A stretch of 64,000 nucleotides of DNA from Lacinutrix venerupis (GTDB lineage: Bacteria; Bacteroidota; Bacteroidia; Flavobacteriales; Flavobacteriaceae): the NCBI RefSeq assembly GCF_003663945.1, contig NZ_RCCH01000008.1:1-64000 (forward strand). Direction: 5' to 3'. Positions within the stretch are counted from its first letter, which is position 1, and each line of letters begins with the position of its first letter. The translations under genes were made by a program, and so were the position numbers. Of this stretch, positions 16,077-24,567 are shown piece by piece. The notes under the pieces are model-generated. The model had not been told where the DNA came from. It saw only the letters and a list, made by a program, of their open reading frames with translations, and did not search any database.

Positions 16077-16430
16077 TTGAATTTAAATGAAAATACAAAA
16101 AAGAGAATAGTTGTAATTAGTGCAATTATAATTATTTTTTGGGTTGCTTTTTTGTGTTACCAGCTCTTTTTATCATTTAAATTAAATACTCCAGTTGTAA
16201 AAAAAGGTAAACCTAAAGCAGGAAAAACTATTAAAGTATTTAATGGTACGGCTTCAAATATTTTTATTAAAAATAGTAATTTTGAGTTTAGCCATAATAA
16301 TTATGCTCTTAAGCAGAGCTTAAATTTAAGCGCATTAAAGGCTGTAGTTTTAAATAAATCCTTTACTTTGCAAATACCAAATTTATTCGGTAGTGAAATT
16401 ACTAGCGATTATATTACAGAGTTTAATTAA
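16077..16430 (+). CDS. Membrane-anchored protein of unknown function (TTG start)
   Basis: This 117-residue protein starts at TTG 16077; the ATG at 16087 is out of frame. One membrane segment lies at about 11-31. The rest is outside and has Lys-rich then beta-type segments (TIKVFNGTASNIFIKNSNFEF, SFTLQIPNLFGSE). No motif is recognised. It sits between ftsX and the DUF3098 gene with a 4-nt gap to the 47-residue gene upstream and 11 nt to the gene downstream, so it is part of a co-transcribed envelope group. Confidence 0.68.
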   Translation: MNLNENTKKRIVVISAIIIIFWVAFLCYQLFLSFKLNTPVVKKGKPKAGKTIKVFNGTASNIFIKNSNFEFSHNNYALKQSLNLSALKAVVLNKSFTLQIPNLFGSEITSDYITEFN

Positions 16431-16441
16431 ATCTACATAAA

Positions 16442-16714
16442 GTGGGAGAGCAAAAACGTAAAGAAGTGGGTTCTGAAAATAAAGGCGAATTTATTTTTGG
16501 TAAACGTAATTATAAATTTATGTTTATTGGTTTAGCAATTATAGTATTAGGCTTTATTTTAATGTCTGGCGGTGGTAGCGATGACCCAAATGTTTTTAGT
16601 GAAGCAATTTTTAGTTGGAGACGTATTCGTTTGGCTCCAGCTCTTGTTTTAATAGGATTTGGATTCCAAATTTATGCTATTTTAACGCGTAAGGAAGATT
16701 CTGACCCTAAATAA
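16442..16714 (+). CDS. DUF3098 membrane protein (GTG start)
   Basis: This 90-residue protein starts at GTG 16442. It begins with a charged segment and then FIFGKRNYKFMFIGLAIIVLGFILMSGG, a conserved entry to the first membrane helix. A short loop with SDDPNVFSEAIFSWRRIRLAP follows, and then a second helix (ALVLIGFGFQIYAIL). This is the DUF3098 family, found beside ftsX and uppP in Bacteroidota. Its function is unknown; the context suggests cell envelope or division. Confidence 0.92.
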   Translation: MGEQKRKEVGSENKGEFIFGKRNYKFMFIGLAIIVLGFILMSGGGSDDPNVFSEAIFSWRRIRLAPALVLIGFGFQIYAILTRKEDSDPK

Positions 16715-16749
16715 TATCTTCAAAATACGTATTGGTCATTCAATTTTGA

Positions 16750-16757
16750 TATTTTTG
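16750..16757 (+). promoter_or_regulatory. -7 box close to the uppP start codon
   Basis: TATTTTTG fits TAnnTTTG and ends only 4 nt before the ATG at 16762. If it is used, the transcript starts within a base or two of the start codon and the mRNA is leaderless. No TTTG was found at the -33 position. Confidence 0.42.
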
Positions 16758-16761
16758 CCGA

Positions 16762-17556
16762 ATGGACATTATAGACTCAATCATTTTAGGCATAATTCAA
16801 GGACTTACAGAATTTCTTCCTGTATCTTCTAGTGGGCATTTAGAACTTGGAAAAGCTATTCTTGGTGATAATTCTGTGCCAGAAGAAAGTTTATTATTTA
16901 CTGTAGTTCTACACTTTGCAACCGCATTAAGTACCATTGTAATTTTTAGAAAAGATATAATTGAAATAATTAAAGGTTTGTTTAAACCGGCAGTTAATAA
17001 CGACCATCGTTTTGCTATAAAAATTATTATTTCTATGATTCCTGCTGTTATAGTAGGTCTTTTTTTTGAAGAACAACTAGAGCAACTTTTTGGTGGTAAT
17101 ATTATGTTGGTTGGTTTTATGCTTTTGGTTACCGCAGCATTATTATTTTTAGCCGATAAAGCAAAAGACACTAATAAAAAAGTTGGCTTTAAAGATGCTT
17201 TTATTATTGGGATTTCTCAAGCTATTGCTATGTTACCGGGAATTTCTAGAAGTGGTGCAACAATATCAACATCGGTTTTATTAGGAAACGATAAAACTAA
17301 AGCTGCACGTTTTTCTTTTTTAATGGTTGTGCCATTAATTTTTGGAAAAATTGCTAAAGATATTGTGGGTGGCGAGTTGTCTTTTGAAAGTCATAATATT
17401 ACAGCATTAGGAGCAGGCTTTTTAGCTGCATTTATTTCAGGTTTATTTGCTTGTACTTGGATGATTGCTTTAGTTAAAAAAAGCAAACTATCTTATTTTG
17501 CAATTTACTGCGTTATTGTAGGTTTAATAGCTATTGGTTTTTCACTTTTAAATTAA
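16762..17556 (+). CDS. uppP: Undecaprenyl-diphosphate phosphatase
   Basis: This 264-residue integral membrane enzyme removes a phosphate from undecaprenyl diphosphate, recycling the lipid carrier for peptidoglycan and surface glycans. The two BacA/UppP signature regions are present: GLTEFLPVSSSGHL (about 15-28) and LPGISRSGATIS (about 154-165). Around eight hydrophobic segments are seen. It is followed 4 nt later by truB. Length is normal. Confidence 0.97.
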   Translation: MDIIDSIILGIIQGLTEFLPVSSSGHLELGKAILGDNSVPEESLLFTVVLHFATALSTIVIFRKDIIEIIKGLFKPAVNNDHRFAIKIIISMIPAVIVGLFFEEQLEQLFGGNIMLVGFMLLVTAALLFLADKAKDTNKKVGFKDAFIIGISQAIAMLPGISRSGATISTSVLLGNDKTKAARFSFLMVVPLIFGKIAKDIVGGELSFESHNITALGAGFLAAFISGLFACTWMIALVKKSKLSYFAIYCVIVGLIAIGFSLLN

Positions 17557-17560
17557 AAAA

Positions 17561-18259
17561 ATGACGCTTGAAGATTATAAATCCGGACAAGTTTTATTAA
17601 TAGATAAACCGTTAAACTGGACTTCATTTCAAGTTGTTAATAAACTGCGTTGGGAAATACGTCAAGCTTATAATATAAAAAAAATTAAAGTTGGTCATGC
17701 AGGAACTTTAGATCCTTTAGCTACAGGATTATTGGTGATTTGTACTGGCAAAATGACCAAACAAATTAATACCTTTCAAGGACAAATTAAAGAATATACT
17801 GGTACAATTGTTTTAGGTAGTACAACTCCTTCTTTTGACTTGGAAACCGAAATAAACGAAACATTTTCTACTAAGCATATAACTGAAGATTTAATACACG
17901 AAACAACTAAACAGTTTATTGGTGAAATAGACCAATTTCCTCCTGTTTTTTCTGCACTTAAAAAAGATGGGAAGCGGTTGTATGAATATGCTAGAGCAGG
18001 AGAGGATGTAGAAGTAAAATCGCGTAAAATATTTATAAAAGAGTTCGAAATAACTAAAATTGACGCTAATTTGGTTAATTTTAGAGTAGTTTGTAGTAAA
18101 GGTACTTATATTCGATCTTTAGCAAACGACTTTGGTAAAGCCCTAAACTCTGGCGGACACCTTTCGGTTTTAAGACGCACAAAAATTGGTGACTTTAATG
18201 TAGATAAGGCACTTTCTATAGAAGCTTTTATAAAAGCTTTACCGTCAAAAGCGGAATAA
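17561..18259 (+). CDS. truB: tRNA pseudouridine(55) synthase
   Basis: This 232-residue enzyme isomerises U55 in the T-loop of tRNAs. The catalytic motif GHAGTLDPLATG (45-56) carries Asp51, and the KPLNWTSF start (about 16-23) and GTYIRSLA (about 181-188) motifs are those of the TruB family. It is shorter than proteobacterial TruB because the C-terminal PUA-like extension is missing, which is normal in Bacteroidota. It lies 4 nt after uppP. Confidence 0.97.
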   Translation: MTLEDYKSGQVLLIDKPLNWTSFQVVNKLRWEIRQAYNIKKIKVGHAGTLDPLATGLLVICTGKMTKQINTFQGQIKEYTGTIVLGSTTPSFDLETEINETFSTKHITEDLIHETTKQFIGEIDQFPPVFSALKKDGKRLYEYARAGEDVEVKSRKIFIKEFEITKIDANLVNFRVVCSKGTYIRSLANDFGKALNSGGHLSVLRRTKIGDFNVDKALSIEAFIKALPSKAE

Positions 18260-18339
18260 TTATTGAGGTTACATCTATAGTTTGTGGTTTAAACGTATAT
18301 AAATTACCACTACATTAACTTTAATTATTTCGATTTTTT

Positions 18340-19065
18340 TTGAAATTTAAAAACTCACATAAGGCATTAGTCATAACTCTATTAATAACAGTAAGTCTTG
18401 TACTTTCTCTATTTAACTATACTGTTTTTATGGAGCATGAAACTGTGGCCGAAACATTAATAGATATTACTCCTCCAGATTTGTTTGAAGAAAAAAAAGA
18501 GGATAATATTGAGCAAAAAAATAATTCTACAAAAACAAATAAAGCTTATAACGAGACAAAAAAATATAAGCATTTTGCACAAGCTTTTAAACCAATTGCG
18601 CCACCAAAAGACTATAATAATTCTAAACTTAGAAATTTTTCTAAGCAAGAAATTGAAACTAACGAAGCATCTAATAGTGATGTTGGTTCTTCTTTTAATA
18701 ACAAAGAGCTAACTTCTTTTGATAATGTTAATAGCATTTTAAATAAACGCTTAAAAGCAACACAACAATCTAATTCTAAAGAATTAACCAATAAAAATAG
18801 CTCCGTATTTTATTCTTTATTAGGTAGAACAGACACTTTTTTACCTATTCCTGTTTATTTGTGTGAGGCTAATGGTAAAATTGTTGTTAATATTACTGTA
18901 AACGCTTTAGGAGAAGTAATTAAATCGTCTATTAACGCTTCATCAACTTCTAATAACGCTTGTTTACAAAAACATGCATTAGAGTATGCTGCAGATACCA
19001 GATTTAGTACATCTAATAAAAGTGCTCAAATAGGTACAATTACCTTTGTGTTTAAAGGAAAATAA
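18340..19065 (+). CDS. TonB-like energy transducer (TTG start)
   Basis: This 241-residue protein starts at TTG 18340. It has an N-terminal membrane segment (about 10-28), a long Lys/Glu/Asn-rich periplasmic linker (about 45-150) and a C-terminal domain (about 165-241) with GKIVVNITVNALGEVIKSSI and FSTSNKSAQIGTITFVFKGK, the strand pattern of TonB C-terminal domains. TonB proteins pass proton-motive energy to outer-membrane receptors such as SusC. No ExbB/ExbD genes are near. The linker lacks the Pro-rich repeats of classical TonB. It ends 1 nt from the convergent rpoN stop codon. Confidence 0.72.
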   Translation: MKFKNSHKALVITLLITVSLVLSLFNYTVFMEHETVAETLIDITPPDLFEEKKEDNIEQKNNSTKTNKAYNETKKYKHFAQAFKPIAPPKDYNNSKLRNFSKQEIETNEASNSDVGSSFNNKELTSFDNVNSILNKRLKATQQSNSKELTNKNSSVFYSLLGRTDTFLPIPVYLCEANGKIVVNITVNALGEVIKSSINASSTSNNACLQKHALEYAADTRFSTSNKSAQIGTITFVFKGK

Positions 19066-19066
19066 T

Positions 19067-20521
19067 TTATAATTCTTTTCGAAGTCTTGCTACAGAAATA
19101 TCTAATTGTTCTCGATATTTAGCAACAGTTCTTCTTGCAATAGGATAGCCTTTTTCTTTTAAAATTTTAGCAAGAGCTTCGTCTGTTAAAGGTTTCTTTT
19201 TATCTTCTTCCTCAACAACTGTTTCAAGTATTTTTTTAATTTCTCTAGTAGAAACCTCTTCTCCTTGGTCGTTTGTCATGGATTCAGAAAAGAATTCTTT
19301 AATTAATTTTGTGCCATATGGTGTGTCTACATATTTACTATTTGCTACACGTGAAACAGTAGAAACATCCATTTCAATTTCATCTGCGATATCTTTTAAT
19401 ATCATAGGTTTTAAATTACGCTCATCGCCAGTTAAAAAGTATTCTTTTTGATAATGCATAATTGCACTCATGGTGACAAATAACGTTTGTTGGCGTTGTT
19501 TAATAGCTTCTATAAACCATTTAGCCGCATCTAATTTTTGTTTTATAAAAAGTACAGCATCTTTTTGTGCTTTAGACTTGTCTTTAGATTCTTTATAGCC
19601 TTTAAGCATGTTATTATACTCTCGCGAAACGTGTAACTCTGGTGCATTTCTACCATTTAAAGTTAACTCTAATTGTCCGTCAACAATTTTTATAGCAAAA
19701 TCTGGTACGACATGTTCAATCATTCTAGTGTTTCCAGAATAGCTTCCTCCTGGTTTCGGATTTAAACGTTCAATTTCATGAATAGCATCTTTTAATTGAA
19801 TTTCGCTAATGTCGAATTTCGCCATCAATTTTTTGTAATGCTTTTTTGTAAATTGTTCAAAAGCATTGTTTATAATTTTTGAAGCTAGCTCTACATCTGG
19901 AGATTGCTCTTTTCTAGCTAATTGAATGCTTAAACACTCTTGTAAGTTTCGTGCACCAACACCAGCAGGATCTAATTGATGTACTATTTTAAGTACATGT
20001 TCAATTTTTTCTTCGGTAGTATATACGTTTTGAGTAAAAGCCAAATCGTCCATTATATCACTTAACTCACGACGTATATAGCCACTTTCGTCTACACTAC
20101 CAACTAAAAATTCTGCAATATCACGCTCTTCGTCACTTAAACGATAGGTGTTTAACTGTGTTTTTAAATGTTGAGTAAATGAGGTTCCAGATGCGTATGG
20201 GATGCTTTTTTCATCATCATCTGCGCTATAATTGTTAGCGCTAGTTCTATAGTCTGGAATTTCATCATCACTTAAATAATCATCAACATTTATTTCTGTT
20301 TCAATTACTTCATTATCATCATATTCATCTGCAGAATTATCCATGTCTTCATACTCATCTACTTTTTCTTCTTTTCCAGTATCTAATGCAGGATTTTCTT
20401 CTAATTCTTGCTTTAAACGCTGCTCAAAAGCTTGCGTAGGCAACTGTATCAATTTCATTAATTGAATTTGTTGCGGAGACAATTTTTGAGATAATTTGAA
20501 CTGTAAATATTGTTTAAGCAT
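19067..20521 (-). CDS. rpoN: RNA polymerase sigma-54 factor
   Basis: This 484-residue protein has region I, rich in Gln and Leu (QKLSPQQIQLMKLIQLP, ELEENPAL), an acidic region II (about 50-110), the core-binding domain (about 110-330) and the DNA-binding part with the RpoN box ARRTVAKYRE (about 464-473). Sigma-54 reads -24/-12 promoters and needs an AAA+ activator. None is encoded in this window. The stop codon abuts the TonB-like gene on the other strand with almost no gap. asnS lies upstream with a terminator between them. Confidence 0.97.
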   Translation of the reverse strand: MLKQYLQFKLSQKLSPQQIQLMKLIQLPTQAFEQRLKQELEENPALDTGKEEKVDEYEDMDNSADEYDDNEVIETEINVDDYLSDDEIPDYRTSANNYSADDDEKSIPYASGTSFTQHLKTQLNTYRLSDEERDIAEFLVGSVDESGYIRRELSDIMDDLAFTQNVYTTEEKIEHVLKIVHQLDPAGVGARNLQECLSIQLARKEQSPDVELASKIINNAFEQFTKKHYKKLMAKFDISEIQLKDAIHEIERLNPKPGGSYSGNTRMIEHVVPDFAIKIVDGQLELTLNGRNAPELHVSREYNNMLKGYKESKDKSKAQKDAVLFIKQKLDAAKWFIEAIKQRQQTLFVTMSAIMHYQKEYFLTGDERNLKPMILKDIADEIEMDVSTVSRVANSKYVDTPYGTKLIKEFFSESMTNDQGEEVSTREIKKILETVVEEEDKKKPLTDEALAKILKEKGYPIARRTVAKYREQLDISVARLRKEL

Positions 20522-20545
20522 GATTTAATTTTGATTATTTATAAA

Positions 20546-20592
20546 TATAAAAAAAAACAATCTACATATTTAGTTTTAGCAGATTGTTTTAA
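20546..20592 (-). terminator. Terminator after asnS
   Basis: Arms AAAACAATCT (20554-20563) and AGATTGTTTT (20581-20590). The plus-strand A-run at the left becomes a T-run on the minus strand, so the hairpin ends asnS transcripts before rpoN. Confidence 0.8.
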
Positions 20593-20617
20593 TAATTATT
20601 TATGTTTTTGCATTTGT

Positions 20618-22048
20618 TTAAAACTCTGCATTTTGTGGTGTTCTTGGATAAGGTATAACATCGCGAATGTTACTCATTCCTGTAGCAAACATTACTAAAC
20701 GCTCGAAACCTAAACCAAAACCAGAGTGTACTGCGGTACCATACTTACGTAAGTCTAGGTACCACCAAAGCTCTTCTTCTGGAATGTTTAAAACAGCCAT
20801 TTTTTCTTTTAAAACGTCTAAACGTTCTTCACGTTGGCTTCCTCCAACCATTTCTCCAATGCCTGGAAATAGTATATCCATAGCACGTACAGTTTTTCCG
20901 TCTTCGTTTAAACGCATGTAAAATGCTTTTATATTTGCTGGGTAATCAAATAAAATTACTGGACATTTAAAGTGTTTTTCTACTAAGAAACGTTCGTGTT
21001 CAGACTGCAAGTCGGCTCCCCATTCTTCAATTATATAATTGAATTTTTTCTTTTTGTTAGGCTTAGAGTTTTTAAGTATATCTATTGCTTCGGTATAGCT
21101 AACACGTTTAAAGTTGTTTTCGGTTACGAACTTTAATTTTTCAATTAAAGAAAGCTCGCTACGTTCTGCTTGAGGCTTTGTTTTTTCTTCATCGGCTAGA
21201 CGCTTGTCTAAAAACTCTAAATCTTCTGCATTATTTTCTAAAATATAAGTGATAACAGATTTCATAAAATCTTCAGCTAAATCCATGTTTCCGGCAAGGT
21301 CCATGAATGCAACTTCTGGCTCAATCATCCAAAACTCAGATAAATGACGAGATGTATTAGAGTTTTCTGCTCTAAAGGTTGGACCAAAAGTATATACTTT
21401 ACCTAGTGACATGGCATAAGTTTCTGCTTCTAATTGGCCAGAAACGGTAAGGTTTGTGTCTTTTCCAAAAAAGTTTTTTGTGTGGTCTATTTCACCATCT
21501 TCTGTAAGTGGCGGATTTTTTTGGTCTAAAGTACTTACTTTAAACATTTCTCCGGCACCTTCTGCATCACTTCCTGTAATAATAGGAGTGTGCATGTAAT
21601 AGAAACCATTATCGTTAAAATATTTATGTATAGCAAAAGATAAAGCCGAACGTAAACGCATGACAGCACTAAATGTACTAGTTCTTGTACGTAAATGTGC
21701 ATTTTCTCTTAAAAACTCAAAAGAGTGTTTTTTAGGTTGAATTGGGTATGTTTCTGGATCGCTATCTCCAAGAATTTCTATAGAAGATACTACTACTTCA
21801 ACACTTTGTCCTTTACCTTGGCTCTCTACTAATTCACCTTTTATGGCAACAGCAGCTCCTGTAGTAATACGTTTTAAAGTATCTTCTGGTGTGTTTTCGA
21901 AATCAACTACACATTGTATATTATTAAGTGTAGAACCATCGTTTAAAGCAATAAACCTTTTGGCTCTAAAGGTGCGTACCCAACCTTTAACTTCTACTTC
22001 TTGTAGTTTTGTTTCTTTTAATAATTGTGCAATAGTTAATTTTGTCAT
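20618..22048 (-). CDS. asnS: Asparagine-tRNA ligase
   Basis: This 476-residue class IIb synthetase has an N-terminal OB-fold anticodon-binding domain (about 10-110: VEVKGWVRTFRAKRFIALNDGS) and a class II core with motif 2 (FRAENSNTSRHLSEFWMIEPE, about 228-248) and motif 3 (GFGLGFERLVMFATG near the end). It charges tRNA-Asn with asparagine. The AsnRS rather than AspRS choice follows from the FRAENSNTSRHLSEFWMIEPE wording of motif 2. A TATATTTG box lies 20 nt ahead of the start. Confidence 0.97.
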   Translation of the reverse strand: MTKLTIAQLLKETKLQEVEVKGWVRTFRAKRFIALNDGSTLNNIQCVVDFENTPEDTLKRITTGAAVAIKGELVESQGKGQSVEVVVSSIEILGDSDPETYPIQPKKHSFEFLRENAHLRTRTSTFSAVMRLRSALSFAIHKYFNDNGFYYMHTPIITGSDAEGAGEMFKVSTLDQKNPPLTEDGEIDHTKNFFGKDTNLTVSGQLEAETYAMSLGKVYTFGPTFRAENSNTSRHLSEFWMIEPEVAFMDLAGNMDLAEDFMKSVITYILENNAEDLEFLDKRLADEEKTKPQAERSELSLIEKLKFVTENNFKRVSYTEAIDILKNSKPNKKKKFNYIIEEWGADLQSEHERFLVEKHFKCPVILFDYPANIKAFYMRLNEDGKTVRAMDILFPGIGEMVGGSQREERLDVLKEKMAVLNIPEEELWWYLDLRKYGTAVHSGFGLGFERLVMFATGMSNIRDVIPYPRTPQNAEF

Positions 22049-22067
22049 TTTAATTTTATTTTAATAG

Positions 22068-22075
22068 CAAATATA
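22068..22075 (-). promoter_or_regulatory. -7 box of asnS
   Basis: TATATTTG on the minus strand, 20 nt upstream of the asnS start. It matches TAnnTTTG; no TTTG at the expected -33 position. Confidence 0.45.
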
Positions 22076-22094
22076 AAATTTTACTTTTTTTAAA

Positions 22095-24515
22095 TTATTT
22101 TTTTTCTTCTGATTCCTCTAAAACATCTTCATCATCACTATCTATAGGAATAATATTTATTGTAGGTTTTTTTAGTATTTGTTTGTTTGCAATACTACGT
22201 TCTAAAGATAATAGAAGTGAAGGTAATAGTAGTAAATTTGATAACATCGCGAATAGTAATGTTACCGATACCAAAGCACCAAGTGCTACAGTACCACCAA
22301 AACTAGAAATGGTAAATACCGAAAAGCCAAAGAATAATACAATAGAAGTATAAAACATACTTACTCCAGTTTCGCGTAATGCGGCGTAAACAGACTTTTT
22401 AATTTTCCAGTTATTGGCTTGTAATTCTTGACGATATTTTGCTAAAAAGTGAATAGTATCGTCTACGGAAATTCCAAAGGCAATACTAAATACTAATATT
22501 GTAGATGGTTTAATAGGTACACCTATGTAGCCCATTAATCCAGCAGTTACAACTAATGGTAATAGATTTGGAATTAATGATACAATGATCATTCTAAAAG
22601 AACGAAACATGTATGCCATAAATAATGAAATTAAGAAAATGGCTAAGGATAACGAAAGTGCTAAATTATTTACCAAATATTTTGTTCCTTTTTGAAAAAC
22701 TAATGCTTTACCTGTAATGGAAACATTATATCTTTCTTCTGGAAAAACGTTGTTTATTTTGTTTAGTAAATTATCCTCTATACGCTCCATTTTATCTGTT
22801 CCAATATCTTTCATAAACGTAGTTATTCTAGCGTATTGACCAGTAGAATCTACAAAGTTGTTTAATAGATTGGTTTCTCCAGAAGTCGAGTTTTTGGCAT
22901 ATGGTAAAATAAAAGCTTCTTCTTGTTTTGTTGGCAGTTGGTAGTATTTTGGATTGCCATTGTAATAAGCTTGTTTTGAGTATTTAACTAGGCTAACTAC
23001 AGAGATTGGTCTTGATAGTTCTGGTGTTTCTATTATTAAATCTTCAAGCTCATTCATGCGTTTTAAAGTAGTCGATTTCATAACGCCTTTTTTGCGTTTT
23101 GTATCAATCATCACTTCCATTGGCATAATCCCATTAAACTCTTCTTCAAAGAAACGAATATCGCTAAAAAATTCAGCCTTTTTAGGCATATCTTCAATAA
23201 GGCTTCCAGATACTTTAATTTTATAGATACCTATAATACAAATAATAATTAATCCTAAGGTTGTACTATAAATAGCAATGCGTTTTTGTTTAACCATACG
23301 TACTGTCCAGTCTACAAAACCGCCAATCCAACGTTTGTTTAAATGCTCTAAATGGCGATCTTTAGGATATGGTAAAAAGGTGTAAATAATAGGAATAATA
23401 AGTAGGCATAATATAAAAATAGCCAAAATACTAAGTGAAGCAACAACACCAAACTCTTTTAAAAGTTTACTTTCTGTAATTATAAAAGTGGCAAAACCAG
23501 AGGCTGTTGTAACATTCGTCATTAATGTGGCATTACCAACTTTTGTAATAACACGTTGTAAAGATTTTACTTTATTACCATGTAATTTTACCTCGTGTTG
23601 GTATTTATTAATTAAAAAAATACAATTAGGAATACCAATTACAATAATAAGCGGTGGTATTAAAGCAGTTAATACAGTTATTTCGTATTTTAAAAGACCA
23701 AGAATTCCCAAAGTCCACATAACACCAATACAAACCACAATTAACGAAATAAAAGTAGCTCTAAACGATCTAAAAAATAAAAAGAAAATAAGAGATGTTA
23801 TTGCTAATGCTGCAAGAACAAACATACCAATTTCGTCTACAATATTTTGGGCATTTAACGTTCTAATGTAAGGCATACCAGAAACACGAACGTCTAAATT
23901 ATAAGTGTCTTCAAACACCTTAACCTTTTCCATTAAAGTTTCTATTACAAAATCTTTTCTGGCAGCAGTATTTACTAGTTCCTTTTTTAGATATATAGCA
24001 GTTCTTACTGTTTTTGTTTCTGTGTTAAATAAGAAATTATCGTAAAAAGGATATTGATTAAAAAGCTCGTTTTGGAGTATTGCAATGTCTTTAGAGGTTT
24101 TAACAGAATCTTTAATAAATGGCTCTAAATCAAATTTTTTAGCTTCAGTATTTTTTACAAGTTTTTGTAAATCTTTTATAGATACAACACTTTCAACTTC
24201 TTTTGATGCTCTAAAACTATCGGAAAGTGAGTTCCACGCGTTCAATTTTTCAACAGTAAATAGAGTAGAGTCTTTAACACCTAAAACAATAAGGTTGCCT
24301 TCTTCACCAAAAATTTTTAAAAAGTTATTATATTCTATATTTACTTCGTGATCATCTGGTAATAAATTTGCTTCAGTATAGGTAAAGCGCATATATTTCC
24401 ACTGTGTACTTAGTAAAATAGTGATGGTAATTATACCTAAAAGAATACCAATTTTATTACGTAAAATTAGTCTAGCTACAATATCCCAAAATTTAGATTT
24501 TTTTTGTTTCGCCAT
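22095..24515 (-). CDS. RND-superfamily transporter, MMPL family
   Basis: This 806-residue membrane protein has the two-fold RND plan: a first helix (about 17-35), a large loop (about 40-210), a block of five or six helices (about 215-385), a second helix near 410, a second loop and a final helix block (about 625-780). GISVDDTIHFLAKYRQEL carries the conserved Asp pair of MMPL/SSD proteins. Likely substrates are lipids or hydrophobic compounds; the true cargo is unknown. The C-terminal tail is acidic. A TACCTTTG -7 box lies 19 nt before its start. Confidence 0.9.
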   Translation of the reverse strand: MAKQKKSKFWDIVARLILRNKIGILLGIITITILLSTQWKYMRFTYTEANLLPDDHEVNIEYNNFLKIFGEEGNLIVLGVKDSTLFTVEKLNAWNSLSDSFRASKEVESVVSIKDLQKLVKNTEAKKFDLEPFIKDSVKTSKDIAILQNELFNQYPFYDNFLFNTETKTVRTAIYLKKELVNTAARKDFVIETLMEKVKVFEDTYNLDVRVSGMPYIRTLNAQNIVDEIGMFVLAALAITSLIFFLFFRSFRATFISLIVVCIGVMWTLGILGLLKYEITVLTALIPPLIIVIGIPNCIFLINKYQHEVKLHGNKVKSLQRVITKVGNATLMTNVTTASGFATFIITESKLLKEFGVVASLSILAIFILCLLIIPIIYTFLPYPKDRHLEHLNKRWIGGFVDWTVRMVKQKRIAIYSTTLGLIIICIIGIYKIKVSGSLIEDMPKKAEFFSDIRFFEEEFNGIMPMEVMIDTKRKKGVMKSTTLKRMNELEDLIIETPELSRPISVVSLVKYSKQAYYNGNPKYYQLPTKQEEAFILPYAKNSTSGETNLLNNFVDSTGQYARITTFMKDIGTDKMERIEDNLLNKINNVFPEERYNVSITGKALVFQKGTKYLVNNLALSLSLAIFLISLFMAYMFRSFRMIIVSLIPNLLPLVVTAGLMGYIGVPIKPSTILVFSIAFGISVDDTIHFLAKYRQELQANNWKIKKSVYAALRETGVSMFYTSIVLFFGFSVFTISSFGGTVALGALVSVTLLFAMLSNLLLLPSLLLSLERSIANKQILKKPTINIIPIDSDDEDVLEESEEKK

Positions 24516-24534
24516 GATGCTTTAAAAGTAGGCG

Positions 24535-24542
24535 CAAAGGTA
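24535..24542 (-). promoter_or_regulatory. -7 box of the MMPL gene
   Basis: TACCTTTG on the minus strand matches TAnnTTTG, and TTTCG lies about 20 nt upstream. The implied leader is about 12 nt. Confidence 0.5.
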
Positions 24543-24567
24543 TGGAAAAGCTAAAGATTTTACGAAA

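Noticed and set aside
16797-17171. Minus-strand 124-codon ORF within uppP
   Set aside because: Antisense to a fully supported gene and without any family features.
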